Under the pieces are notes generated by a model. It was given only the letters and a program-made list of their open reading frames with translations. It had not been told where the DNA came from and did not search any database. DNA of 64,000 nt, from positions 1 to 64,000 of the forward strand of contig JARGSG010000042.1 in the NCBI GenBank assembly GCA_030374805.1. The letters run 5' to 3'. A program made the position numbers and the translations under genes. Source of the stretch: Gracilaria gracilis (lineage: Eukaryota; Rhodophyta; Florideophyceae; Gracilariales; Gracilariaceae). Shown piece after piece: positions 12,610 to 23,487 of this stretch (the stretch's first letter is position 1; each line of letters begins with the position of its first letter).

Positions 12610-15600
12610 TTAAGCTTTGTGGTGGGTGTGATATATGGAGATGGGGCAGAGAGTGTGCACAGTTGAGATAGTACGTTTGAACATCATGGCAGCGTCACGA
12701 GCCGAACGGCGCCAGTAGGATTCTAGAGCGCTTTGGAAGGTGTGGAGCGGTGAGAACAGTTCAGCCCTGCTGAAGAGTTGCAAAAAGCTGGTATTGGCTG
12801 TGGTCGGCTGCCAAGAGAACAAAAACGTGGCACGATTTATATTGCATTCCGCTCACAAAGACAACAGTGGAACTGAAGGCGGCTTTTGGGTGTCGGGAAG
12901 CATTTATGTTCGGGTTTCGGTTTCAGCAAGGGTTTGGGAGCGTAACACTGGACGGTGAAGAGACTGCAAGTGGAGCATTTTATTAGCACAGTACAGGTAG
13001 AAGAGCTTCATTTACAGGGCAGAAATGGTTTTGAATTGGTGTATTGTGAGCGACGGCACGAAATCGGATATTCATAGGTACGTTGGTGTAGTAGAAATTA
13101 AGCTTTGTGGTGGGTGTGATTTATGGAGATGGGGCAGAGAGTGTGCACAGTTGAGATAGTACGTCTGAACATCATGGCAGCGTCACGAGCCGAACGGCGC
13201 CAGTAGGATTCTAGAGCGCTTTGGAAGGTGTGGAGCGGTGAGAACAGTTCAGCCTGCTGAAGAGTTGCAAAAAGCTGGTATTGGCTGTGGTCGGCTGCCA
13301 AGAGAACGAAAACGTGGCACGATTTATATTGCATTCCGCTCACAAAGACAACAGTGGAACTGAAGGCGGCTTTTGGGTTTCGGGAAGCATTTATGTTTGG
13401 GTTTCGGTTTCAGCAAGGGTTTGGGAGGTGATTGCGAGTGGCGTTGCACACGAACCTGGCCAACACCTTCGCATGAGGACCTCATCAGTGCAGATGGGGT
13501 AAAAAAGTACTGTTTTGAGGCACAGATAACATTAAAGTTGTACAGGTATTGTAGAGAAGTAATGTGCTGCAAAACGTGAGACGTTCACAATTACATGTAG
13601 AACAGAAAATGGTATCTACGGCTCGATTGTAGAGCGTGAGGGCATCGGGTGTGCCATAAAATTTTATTACACATCTATTAAGTTCAGCGGGAGATTTTAA
13701 GTTTTGTAGTGTAGAGTGGTAGTTCTTGAGATATGGCAGTATGGTCAATGACACTGGACGGTGAAGAGACTGCAAGTGGAGCATTTTATTAGCACAGTAC
13801 AGGTAGAAGAGCTTCATTTACAGGGCAGAAATGGTTTTGAATTGGTGTATTGTGAGCGACGGCACGAAATCGGATATTCATAGGTACGTTGGTGTAGTAG
13901 AAATTAAGCTTTGTGGTGGGTGTGATTTATGGAGATGGGGCAGAGAGTGTGCACAGTTGAGATAGTACGTCTGAACATCATGGCAGCGTCACGAGCCGAA
14001 CGGCGCCAGTAGGATTCTAGAGCGCTTTGGAAGGTGTGGAGCGGTGAGAACAATTCAGCCTGCTGAAGAGTTGCAAAAAGCTGGTATTGGCTGTGGTCGG
14101 CTGCCAAGAGAACAAAAACGTGGCACGATTTATATTGCATTCCGCTCACAAAGACAACAGTGGAACTGAAGGCGGTTTTTGGGTTTCGGGAAGCATTTAT
14201 GTTTGGGTTTCGGTTTCAGGAAGGGTTTGGGAGCGGAACACTGGACGGTGAAGAGACTGCAAGTGGAGCATTTTATTAGCACAGTACAGGTAGAAGAGCT
14301 TCATTTACAGGGCAGAAATGGTTTTGAATTGGTGTATTGTGAGCGACGGCACGAAATCGGATATTCATAGGTACGTTGGTGTAGTAGAAATTAAGCTTTG
14401 TGGTGGGTGGTGATATATGGAGATGGGGGCAGAGAGTGTGCACAGTTGAGATAGTACGTCTGAACATCATGGCAGCGTCACGAGCCGAACGGCGCCAGTA
14501 GGGATTCTAGAGCGCTTTGGAAGGTGTGGAGCGGTGAGAACAGTTCAGCCTGCTGAAGAGTTGCAAAAAGCTGGTATTGGCTGTGGTCGGCTGCCAAGAG
14601 AACAAAAACGTGGCACGATTTATATTGCATTCCGCTCACAAAGACAACAGTGGAACTGAAGGCGGCTTTTGGGTGTCGGGAAGCATTTATGTTCGGGTTT
14701 CGGTTTTCAGCAAGGGTTTGGGAGCGTAACCACTGGACGGTGAAGAGACTGCAAGTGGAGCATTTTATTAGCACAGTACAGGTAGAAGAGCTTCATTTAC
14801 AGGGCAGAAATGGTTTTGGAATTGGTGTATTGTGAGCGACGGCACGAAATCGGATATTCATAGGTACGTTGGTGTAGTAGAAATTAAGCTTTGTGGTGGG
14901 TGTGATATATGGAGATGGGGCAGAGAGTGTGCACAGTTGAGATAGTACGTTTGAACATCATGGCAGCGTCACGAGCCGAACGGCGCCAGTAGGATTCTAG
15001 AGCGCTTTGGAAGGTGTGGAGCGGTGAGAACAGTTCAGCCTGCTGAAGAGTTGCAAAAAGCTGGTATTGGCTGTGGTCGGCTGCCAAGAGAACAAAAACG
15101 TGGCACGATTTATATTGCATTCCGCTCACAAAGACAACAGTGGAACTGAAGGCGGCTTTTGGGTGTCGGGAAGCATTTATGTTCGGGTTTCGGTTTCAGC
15201 AAGGGTTTGGGAGCGTAACACTGGACGGTGAAGAGACTGCAAGTGGAGCATTTTATTAGCACAGTACAGGTAGAAGAGCTTCATTTACAGGGCAGAAATG
15301 GTTTTGAATTGGTGTATTGTGAGCGACGGCACGAAATCGGATATTCATAGGTACGTTGGTGTAGTAGAAATTAAGCTTTGTGGTGGGTGTGATATATGGA
15401 GATGGGGCAGAGAGTGTGCACAGTTGAGATAGTACGTTTGAACATCATGGCAGCGTCACGAGCCGAACGGCGCCAGTAGGATTCTAGAGCGCTTTGGAAG
15501 GTGTGGAGCGGTGAGAACAGTTCAGCATGCTGAAGAGTTGCAATAAGCTGGTATTGGCTGTGGTCGGCTGCCAAGAGAACGAAAACGTGGCACGATTTAT

Positions 15601-16003
15601 ATTGCATTCCGCTCACAAAGACAACAGTGGAACTGAAGGCGGTTTTTGGGTTTCGGGAAGCATTTATGTTTGGGTTTCGGTTTCAGCAAGGGTTTGGGAG
15701 GTGATTGCGAGTGGCGTTGCACACCGTCCTGGCCAACACCTTCGCATGAGGACCTCATCAGTGCAGATGGGGTAGAAAAGTACTATTTTGAGGCACAGAT
15801 AACATTAAAGTTGTACAGGTATTGTAGAGAAGTAGTGTGCTGCAAAACGTGAGACGTTCACAATCACATGTAGAACAGAAAATGGTATCTCCCGCTCGAT
15901 TGTGGAGCGTGAGGGCATCGGGTGTGCCTTTAAAGTTTAGTATACATTTATCAAGTTCAGCGGGAGATTCTAAGTTTTGTAGTGTAGCGTGGTAGTTTTT
16001 GAG
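12610..16003. repeat. Distal edge of satellite 1: mixed short and long units, diverged terminal unit
   Basis: Unit starts near 12610, 13098, 13904, 14391, 14884 and 15371 give spacings of 488, 806, 487, about 493 and 487 bp. The final unit, from 15371, reaches the array boundary near 16003. Its last 200 bases differ from the consensus more than other units do (for example cccgctcgattgtggagcg and tttaaagtttagtatac), as expected for an edge unit that escapes homogenisation. The array stops abruptly after gtggtagtttttgag, where satellite 2 begins. Confidence 0.8.
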
Positions 16004-18440
16004 CTTCCAACAAGCCTTTGGGGCCCCACATGCAGTCCATGAACCTCTAGAGATATGGCAGGAAACAGAGTGTCCGCCAGAAAGACACTGGGTTCATTTC
16101 GTAGTTGGAGAAAGCTTCGTTGTGTGGTATTGCCACTCGCCATGTTACCACGGAAGTCTCCACCAAGCTACTGGGGCCCCAGGTGGAGTCGATAAACCTC
16201 TAGAGATATACCAAGAACCGAAGTGTCCGCCAGAAGGATGATGGGGTTTTTTCGTAGCTAAAGAATGCTTTGCAGCATTACTGCAACCCTCAATGTAGGA
16301 GCCCTTGCCCAAGCAAGCCTCCAACTAACCGCTGGGGCCTCAAATGCAGTCCATGAGCCACTAGAGATATGGCACGAAACAAAGTGTCCGCAAGAAAGAC
16401 TTTAAGTTCCTTTCGTAGGTGAAGAATCTTTTGTGTCGTTCTTGCCACTCGCCTTGTTACCGCGGAAGTCCCCAAAAAGCCACTGGGCCCCCAGGTGCAG
16501 TCGATAAACCTCTAGAGATATGCCAGGAACCAGAGTGTCCACCAGAAGAACGCTGGGCTCTTTTGCTAGCTAAAAAATGCTTTGTGGCATTCCGGCAGCC
16601 CTCAAGGTAGGAGCCTTGCCCTAGCAAGCCTCCAACAAGCCTTTGGGGCCCCACATGCAGTCCATGAACCTCTAGAGATATGGCAAGAAACAGAGTGTCC
16701 GCCAGAATGACACTGGGTTCATTTCGTAGTTGGAGAAAGCTTCGTTGTGATATTGCCACTCGCCATGTGACCACGGAAGTCTCCAACAAGCCACTGGGCC
16801 TCCAGGTGCAGTCGATACACCTCTAGAGATATGCCAGCAACCGGAGTGTCCGCGAGAAGAATGCTCGGTTCTTCTCGTAACTAAGAAATGTGTTGTAGCA
16901 TTACTGCAACCCTCAATGTAAGAGCCTTGCCCAAGCAAGCCTCCAACAAGCCGCTGGCGCCCCACATGCAGTCCACGACCCTCTAGAGATATGGCAGGAA
17001 ACGGAATGTCCACCAGAAAGACGCTGGGTTCGTTTCGTAGGCGAAGAAAGCTATTTTGCGTTATTGCCACTCGCCATGTTACCACGGAAGTCTCCAACCA
17101 GCCACTGGGGCACCAGGTGCAGTCGATAAACCTCTAGAGATATGCCAGGACCCAGAGTGTCCGCGAGAAGCATGCTCGGTTCCTTTCGTAGCTAAAAAAT
17201 GCTTTGTAGCATTACTGCAACCCTCAATGTAGGAGCCTTGCCCAAGCAAGCCTCCAATAAGCCGCTAACGCTCCACATGCAGTCAACGACCCTCTAGAGA
17301 TATGGCAGGAAACGAAATGTCCACCAGAAGGACGCTGGGTTCGTTTTGTAGGCGAGGAAAGCTATTTTGCGTTATTGGTACTCGCCATGTTACCACGGAA
17401 GTCTCCAACAAGCCATTGTGGCCCCAGATGCAGTCGATAAATCTCTAGAGATATGCCAAGAACCGAAGTGTCCGCCAGAAAGATTGTGGTTCTTTTCGTA
17501 GCTAAAAAATGCTTTGTAGCTTTACTGCAACCCTCAATGTAGGAGCTTTGCCCAAGCAAGCCTCCAACAAGCCGTAGGTGCTCCACATGCAGTCTATGAA
17601 CCTTTAAAGATATGGGAGGAAACAGAATGTGCCAGAACGACGCTGGGTTCGTTGCGTAGGTGAGGAAAGCTTCATTGCGTTATTGCAATTCGCCAAGTTA
17701 CCGGGAAAGTCTTCCACAAGCCACTGGGGCTCCAAGTGCAGTCGATAAACTTCTAGAGATAAGCCAGGAACCGGAGTGTCCGCGAGAAAGATGCTCGGTT
17801 CTTTTCGTTGTTAATAATGCTTTGTAGCATTACGGCAACCCTCAATGTAGGAGCCTTGCCCAAGCAAGCCTCCAACAAGCCGCTCGTGCTCCACATGCTG
17901 TCTATGAACCTCTAGAGATAAGACAGGAACCGGAATGTCCGCCAGAAGGACGCTGGGTTTGTTTCGTAGGTGGGGAAAGCTATTTTGCGTTATTGTCACT
18001 CGCCATGGTACCACGGGAGCCTCCAACAAGCCAGTGGGGCCCCAGGTGCAGTCGATAAACATATAGAGAGATGCCAGAAACTGGAGTGTTCGCCAGAAGG
18101 ATGCTGGGTTCTTTTCGTAGCTAAACAATGCATTGTAGCATTACTGCAACCCTTAATGTAGAAGAATTGCCCAAGCAAGTCTCCAACAAGCCACTGCGGC
18201 TCCAAGTGCAGTCCATAAACCTCTAGAGATATGCCAGGAACCGGAGTGTCCACCAGAAGGATGCTGGGTTCTTTTGGTAGCTAGAAAATAATTTTAAGCA
18301 TTACTGCAACTCGCAATGTCCCTATGCAAGCCTTTAACAAGCCGCTGGGGCCCCACATGCAGTCTATGAACATCTAGAGAAATACAAAGAATCGGAGAGT
18401 CACTCAGAATGACGCTGGGTTCCTCTCATAGCTGAAAATT
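16004..18440. repeat. Satellite 2: ~155-bp monomers arranged as A/B dimers (~311 bp)
   Basis: About 16 monomers follow each other, marked by ctccaacaagcc-like text near 16005, 16157, 16318, 16470, 16627, 16781, 16938, 17091, 17246, 17405, 17561, 17710, 17868, 18022, 18180 and 18330. Type A monomers carry ccacatgcagtccatgaacc and type B carry ccaggtgcagtcgataaacc; they alternate through most of the array. Nearly every monomer contains the palindrome CTCTAGAG followed by atat. Divergence between copies is clearly higher than in satellite 1, so this array is older or less homogenised. Neither the monomer nor the dimer is a multiple of three in length, so the minus-strand open frames of 60-140 codons that cross it are not convincing genes. 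Confidence 0.93.
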
Positions 18441-18665
18441 GCTTTGTAGCATTACTGCAAGTCGCCATGTCCGCTTGGAAATCTCCCCGAAGCCACGAGG
18501 TGCCTTTTGTAGCTGAAGAAAGTTTTGCTGCATTACTGGAACTCGCCATGGCTCCCTGCAAGCCTCCAACAAGCTACTGGGTGCCCCTTGTAGCTGCAGA
18601 AAGCTTTGTAGCATTATCGAAACTTGCCATGTCCCCATGGAAGCCCCCAGCCTGCCAATGTTCCC
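18441..18665. repeat. Half-length (~77-bp) satellite 2 monomers
   Basis: Three compact copies contain only the outer part of the satellite 2 monomer (cgccatg, then ctcc..aagcc..g, then gccttttgtagctgaagaaagctttg). They lack the central portion with the CTCTAGAG palindrome. They mark the right edge of the array. Confidence 0.7.
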
Positions 18666-20621
18666 AGCGTGTGTTTGTGGATGTGTAGAAATGTTGAAGG
18701 TCGTTGGATCAGTTTTGGAGGCTGAATTGTGCAGTTGAGATGTTTTCTGGGAGATGGAGAGGGCGATAGATGGTGAGATAAGTGTGTTCTTTGTTGAGTT
18801 AGGAAGAAAGAAGAGGTTAACAAAAGAAATGCTTATTTGGATTCCATTGAACGGAACAGGTGAATGAGTTAGTTGCTTCTTCACCAGATGCAGGCTTGAT
18901 GGGTGCGTTGAGTGTGTTCCACAACGATTTGCGGGAAACAGAGTGACTGACAAGGTGTGTATGTTACGCTCTGGATATGTGAAATTGTTGCGGATATGGG
19001 TTGTTCGGGGACTGGTTTCTGTTGCTTGAGCTTGTGGAGATGTTTGGGCATGGTATTGGCTTTGGAGAAGTGTGTTTTGGGCGCAGCGACAGAGTGACAG
19101 GATGGCTTATTGGTGTTATTCTATGCGTCATTGCTTGTGATGCGTTACAGGACTTACGTGAAGATGTTTGGATGTGGTATGGAGCGGGCTTTCAACATCG
19201 TGGGTGAGAAAGGTGCGGGGCATCCACGATGGGGATTCTGGCTATTCTTGATGCGTTTCGTGCGCTGTTGGAGATTCTGCGAAACTACAATACTGCAGCG
19301 AAAACATTCATTTTTGTTAGAATTGAACATCCATCCTTCGCTTGGACCGGTGCTTCGGTTGGACCGACAAACTGGTGAAAATAGCAAACTAGTAGAAATA
19401 GAAGTTAGTTCTACGGTTCTAGCAACTTTCTGATATCCTAGTAATAGATTGTAGGTTAGAAAACGGGCCTAGTATTATAACCAGTACATCCTGAAAAACA
19501 TGGAGTTCATTCTAGTTTTTCGTCCACTACAAACTTCCAAAAATCGCAATTTAACATATGAATTACTACCATTTTCAAACTGCAATTTTTGGACTGCAAA
19601 CCAGCATTCCGAGAACACAGACGACAAAAAGTACTTCAAATACTCCTGTTATAATAGAATTAACGTTATCATTGTGCAAAAGAAACCGGCAGCAACTCTA
19701 TTTTGTAAGGAGCTTATTCGGATAAAGTGAAAGGACTTAGTACATACTCTTACCGCTTCCGCATTCTGAATTGAGAAAAGACCTAGTTTAGAACGATTCC
19801 AAATCATCGAAAGTAATCGTAAACGTATCCACACCTTTCGAATCATTTAAAATTCATCACTGGACTCTGTTGCACGTCCGCCAAAAGAAGTGCTTTGGTT
19901 GATGTTCTTCAGTTGCTTCAGTACCTCCGCTTGCCACTTGTGGCATTCTGAGCGTTGTTTTTCATTCTTCGTACGTTGTATGTCGTTCAATTTCCGCTGG
20001 TCACACATCGTTTCAGAACCTCTGTTTGAAGCAGAGTAATTCCCGCACTTAACTTCTCGACTTGCTGTCTAACTCCAATGCATTCTCCACAACCTAAAGA
20101 ACCCGAACCAGAATCTTAAGCCTTGTTAGGAACCCTTCTTTTGGCATGGGATGTACGTCTCTGTTTCGATGCAGAAATGGACTGCCTTTGCCCCAACGTT
20201 CGTTTTCGCGCAATGCTACTACCCTCTCCTGCAGAACGAGATGCTGGAACCCTGGCTGATTCCGTTCGCTACACTTCTTCTTCAGCGAAGTAGACGGAGT
20301 GCGAACCTGAAGCCATTTGGTCGAAGAGCTCACGGGGTGTAACAGAAAGGCTTCAGAAAATAGATATAAACGTTAGAGGTCTTGAATTTAGAGGTACTCA
20401 CAACGGTTTTCTTTCCACCATGATTAGGAAAGAGAATCATTTGGGCCGAAACGAAAACGATCTCATGAATCAATACAAACATCTGTTTGCCGTTTTGCTT
20501 GCCCGAAGCGAAACAGTTTCATCAGGGTGTTTGGTTTCAAATCAGACTCACAAGTTTTATGCGCAGGTAGTGAAACGACCAGTTGAAGCCAACGAGGCCT
20601 TAATCCAGTCAAACAGGAACC
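18666..20621. other. Non-coding spacer, no recognisable gene
   Basis: About 2 kb between satellite 2 and the zinc-finger ORF. It holds only short scattered open frames with no recognisable domain. The part from about 19440 to 19860 is AT-rich. No RNA gene or transposon end was recognised. Confidence 0.6.
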
Positions 20622-21770
20622 ATGGCCCCTTACAAATGCCATATGTGCTTTAAGATTTTTCGTGAGAGGCATCTTCTGAAGGGACATATATCAAAGACCC
20701 ACAAGAACATTACCGCATTAAACCAGAAAGAGAGAGTGGAGTCCACAGTCTGAAAGAATACTATTGATCCTGTACCCGAAAGCAGAGGGGTTACGTAAGT
20801 CCAAAAGTCCTGTGCCGCAGAGACAAGTGGCGGCAGTACATTTGAGCTGGTACCTGTTATGCACAATGATTCAGAGACCGAAAATGCCCTCCATGTGAGC
20901 GCTTCTAACATCAACGCAAGATCAAGTGCAGATAATATTGAAAGCAGTGAAACAAAGAACTTGGGTTGGATGGTGTACCAGGTCTACGAGGACATTGGAG
21001 ACACATGTGAAGATATATATGAAGAATTGATCCAACCAAACCCACCATTAGACATGCTGCATCCCACCTGTCCGAGAGCAATTGCCTTCTCCACTCATTT
21101 TGTTATGAGTGGCGACCAGATAAAAGTGTTCCATAACTTGCTTGTCGAATTGGACCAAGGGTGCCTTACGGAATTCCGCTTCTTCACAAAACAGTTCCCA
21201 TCCTCGGCACAATTTCTACGTTACGTGAAAAATGCACGAAAGTGGAAAGTTAGAGGACATGGCTGGCAAACGGCTGTAATCAACACGAGATTTGGACAAA
21301 ATAGACCGCAGTTATGATTCCAATCATGGATCTCTTGCTCTCCGTTCTTCGAAAGTCTGGAGGAGTGAGCAGTATTTTCCCGTTTGCAAAAACGTTCGAC
21401 AATGGGAACAGAGTATACTATGTTCTGTGGAACACGGAGGCTTCCCAAGTGTAGGAGTCGATTGAATCAAAACAAGGGAAAGGTTCAGAGATTGTCTGCA
21501 TCGATGAGTACTGCGATAGTCATGTTCTTTCTAATTGGGGTCACAGGGCAGCTGCAATGTTCGCGTTAGATTATGCAACATCAAAGGGCAGACCGACAAA
21601 TGGTACGAAGTAGGAATCGCACCATGGCTGCAGCCTGCGGATATTGGAGTGAGCGATTCCCAATTTCGAAAGGAAAAGGCCTTAATTCACCATAGGTATA
21701 TTTTTCCCTTGATGAAAGACTTTGCAAAGTTTTCACAGATCGGTGTCTCAGTGTAAGGGGTTATGATATT
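20622..21770 (+). pseudogene. Decayed C2H2 zinc-finger ORF, possibly a DNA-transposon remnant
   Basis: An ATG at 20622 opens a short frame encoding one C2H2 zinc finger (YKCHMCFKIF...GHISKTH, spacing C-x2-C-x12-H-x4-H). The frame closes after about 44 codons. The same frame reopens over 20859-21317 (152 codons, acidic N-terminal part), and coding-like text continues in other frames to about 21760 with further stops. I see an in-frame stop after the finger, another near 20797 and a frame change near 21315, so this is either a degraded gene or a gene with introns I cannot place. A lone N-terminal zinc finger followed by a large domain occurs in several eukaryotic transposase families, but I recognise no catalytic motif. 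Function unknown. It ends against the retroelement fragment that begins near 21790. Confidence 0.35.
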
Positions 21771-21789
21771 TCCGAGGCTACTGATGCAT

Positions 21790-23370
21790 ATAGAAACAGG
21801 ACGCAGGAGGGACAGAATGTTCGCGCTCGCGATGTTACCTCGGCACCGCCAGAAGTCGACGCTGATCACCCGATTTATTGGCAGAGCACGACTACAGCAC
21901 AGCTGGATACTACTACACGGAGTATTCCGGACGCGCGCAAGTCGCAAACCGTCACTGACGTTCGTACTGCACTGCCTACGCAGGTGCGAAGTAGAGAAGT
22001 CACGGTAGATCCCGGTATCACAAACCCTGATGATCAGGAAGAGAAGACGTTCGCAGAAGCGAAGTTGAAGCACCCCGGAACCGGTGTGGAGGAAGAACCA
22101 CGGCACCCATCCATGGGGAAGTCTTTAAGCGCTTGTCATGACGTTTCGAATCTTCATGACGGTTCACGCACCGTTGGAGATACGGAATACTGCCCTGATT
22201 TAGGGAAATTACACGCTACCAGTGCAGGAGTGCGTGCCTGCCACACGTTGCGTGGCACGCGCTGTGCACCACACAGTGGGCCTACACTGTCGACCGGTAG
22301 TGCCGTAGCCACAAACCGTCGTCCGGAGTCACGTGAACCGGCACGTGCCGTGGTAGGTAATCCGCCTCCCCGTCCGAAGCCATCGTCGACACGGGAATTT
22401 ACTCGTAATCGAGGCGTTGGCGAGCCCTTCACAACGGAAGAACTGCTTGCGCACTCCCGGAATCCGGTAAGGAGCACTCGACAGAGGACGAAAGAACCAG
22501 TGAAGGCGTCAGAAGCACACAGCAACTTGGCTGGTACGTCTGCTACGGTACCGCTACGGAGCGTGACGGAACGTTCTCCGATGTCCGGCGTAGCCGTGTC
22601 GATGACAATGAATCTCATGTGAGGAAGCATAACGACCTCCAGTGAATTACAGTACCGAATTTCACTTCGTGAAGGTACACTCTAGAAGAGGGGAGTTGAA
22701 GAAGAAATAATGCCCTCAGGAAGAGAAGAAGAAAGAAGACTCTATGAAGAGGAATTGAAGCTCAGGAGAGACCTTGAAGCACTCATGAAGAGAAAAAATG
22801 GCTCCATGAAAAGGATAATGAAGCACTCGAGGAGAGAAAGAAGCAATCTGAGAAGAGGAAAACGAACTCAACCATGAGGAAGATTTGAATACCCTGGAAA
22901 GGGAGAATAATATCGAAGACTATACAGTTAGGAAAGGAATACAACCTTGAAATTCAAGGAAACCGCACATTTTTACTGGAACTAACAACTATGTTCTAGC
23001 CCGCTAGTCGAACTTACAACCGCCAAGTTTTTGGGAGTCTACAAGATGATGAACTCCTATGCGGAGGGGCCACCCGATCCACTCGGTCCTTGAGACCAGC
23101 GTTTCCAAGCTGTGCTATCAGAGCGTCTCGAATCGCCGCGATATCGCCCGACGCCGCGTCGGAAGTGCCAGCTGAGCTGAGGAACTGAGCGGTCACGGCA
23201 GCCCGTGCTTCTTCAGATAATTCCACGTTCGCGGCTTCGTTCGGCGTAGCCGACGCCGCCATCGCGGGCGGTGAAGTAGCTTCCGCCGGAGTTGTAATAG
23301 GAACTGGAGCCGTTTCGGCGTTCCCAACCGTAGAGGGGCCAGCTACTGCAGCTTCGGGGGCCTTGGGCAT
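21790..23370 (+). mobile_element. Chromovirus fragment D (3' part, inverted relative to C)
   Basis: This fossil fragment matches the 3' half of element C in the opposite orientation. It holds the tail of pol behind the integrase (about 21790-22600), a charged Glu/Lys/Arg-rich stretch (about 22700-22990), and the end of the antisense accessory ORF on the minus strand (22996-23370). It is shorter than the corresponding part of C, broken in several places, and has no LTR that I can identify. Together with 24770-26620 it forms a large imperfect inverted repeat. Order of events inferred: two related insertions or an inverted duplication, followed by decay. Confidence 0.7.
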
Positions 23371-23487
23371 CCTCAACCGGCTCAGCTGTCGTCCTCCAAC
23401 CAATCCCTCTCGATGAATCCCGGCTTTCACACGGCGCCTCTTCCCTAGACGGGTGTATACCCGGCGCAATACGTCTTTACCAGCCAA
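22996..23487 (-). pseudogene. Antisense accessory ORF of fragment D (terminal part)
   Basis: A 157-codon minus-strand frame. Its last ~120 residues closely match the plus-strand ORF at 24771-25085 in element C: both contain MAASATPNEAA, then SEEARAAV, then AQFLSSAG or AHFLSSAG, and DAASGDIA. Homology to C begins near 23370; the stretch 23370-23487 is not matched. It lies opposite in direction to the pol remnant of the same fragment, as in element B. Fossil of a retroelement accessory gene; function unknown. Confidence 0.5.

Larger units (their letters stand above)
1..16003. repeat. Satellite 1: HindIII-type tandem array, long (~806 bp) and short (~487 bp) units
   Basis: About 23 tandem units, each marked by one HindIII site (AAGCTT at 227, 1036, 1555, 2362, 3170, 3658 and so on to the last unit near 15373). 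Long units repeat every 805-809 bp; one is 815 bp because of a small insertion near 7507. Short units repeat every 487-488 bp and lack about 319 bp of the long unit. The array is cut by the left edge of the window, so its true length is unknown. Units are nearly identical to each other, which indicates ongoing homogenisation. The unit length is not a multiple of three, and the 60-113 codon open frames that recur in every unit lie in several frames on both strands, so I do not regard them as genes. Such arrays are typical of centromeric, pericentromeric or subtelomeric heterochromatin; which applies here cannot be told. Confidence 0.97.

Noticed and set aside
225-15852. Dozens of recurrent 60-113-codon open frames across satellite 1
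   Set aside because: They repeat in every unit in several frames on both strands, carry no known domain, and the unit length is not a multiple of three. They are by-products of repeat sequence.
16290-18253. Minus-strand open frames of 61-141 codons in satellite 2 that look like a repeated protein
   Set aside because: The 155-bp and ~311-bp periods are not multiples of three, so no repeated protein frame can be kept, and stops occur irregularly.
16004-18665. CRISPR-like array (regularly spaced repeats)
   Set aside because: The whole monomer is repeated, there are no unique spacers, and the setting is eukaryotic: it is a satellite.
18426-18953. 175-codon minus-strand frame
   Set aside because: Half of it is satellite 2 half-monomers; the rest has no domain and biased composition.
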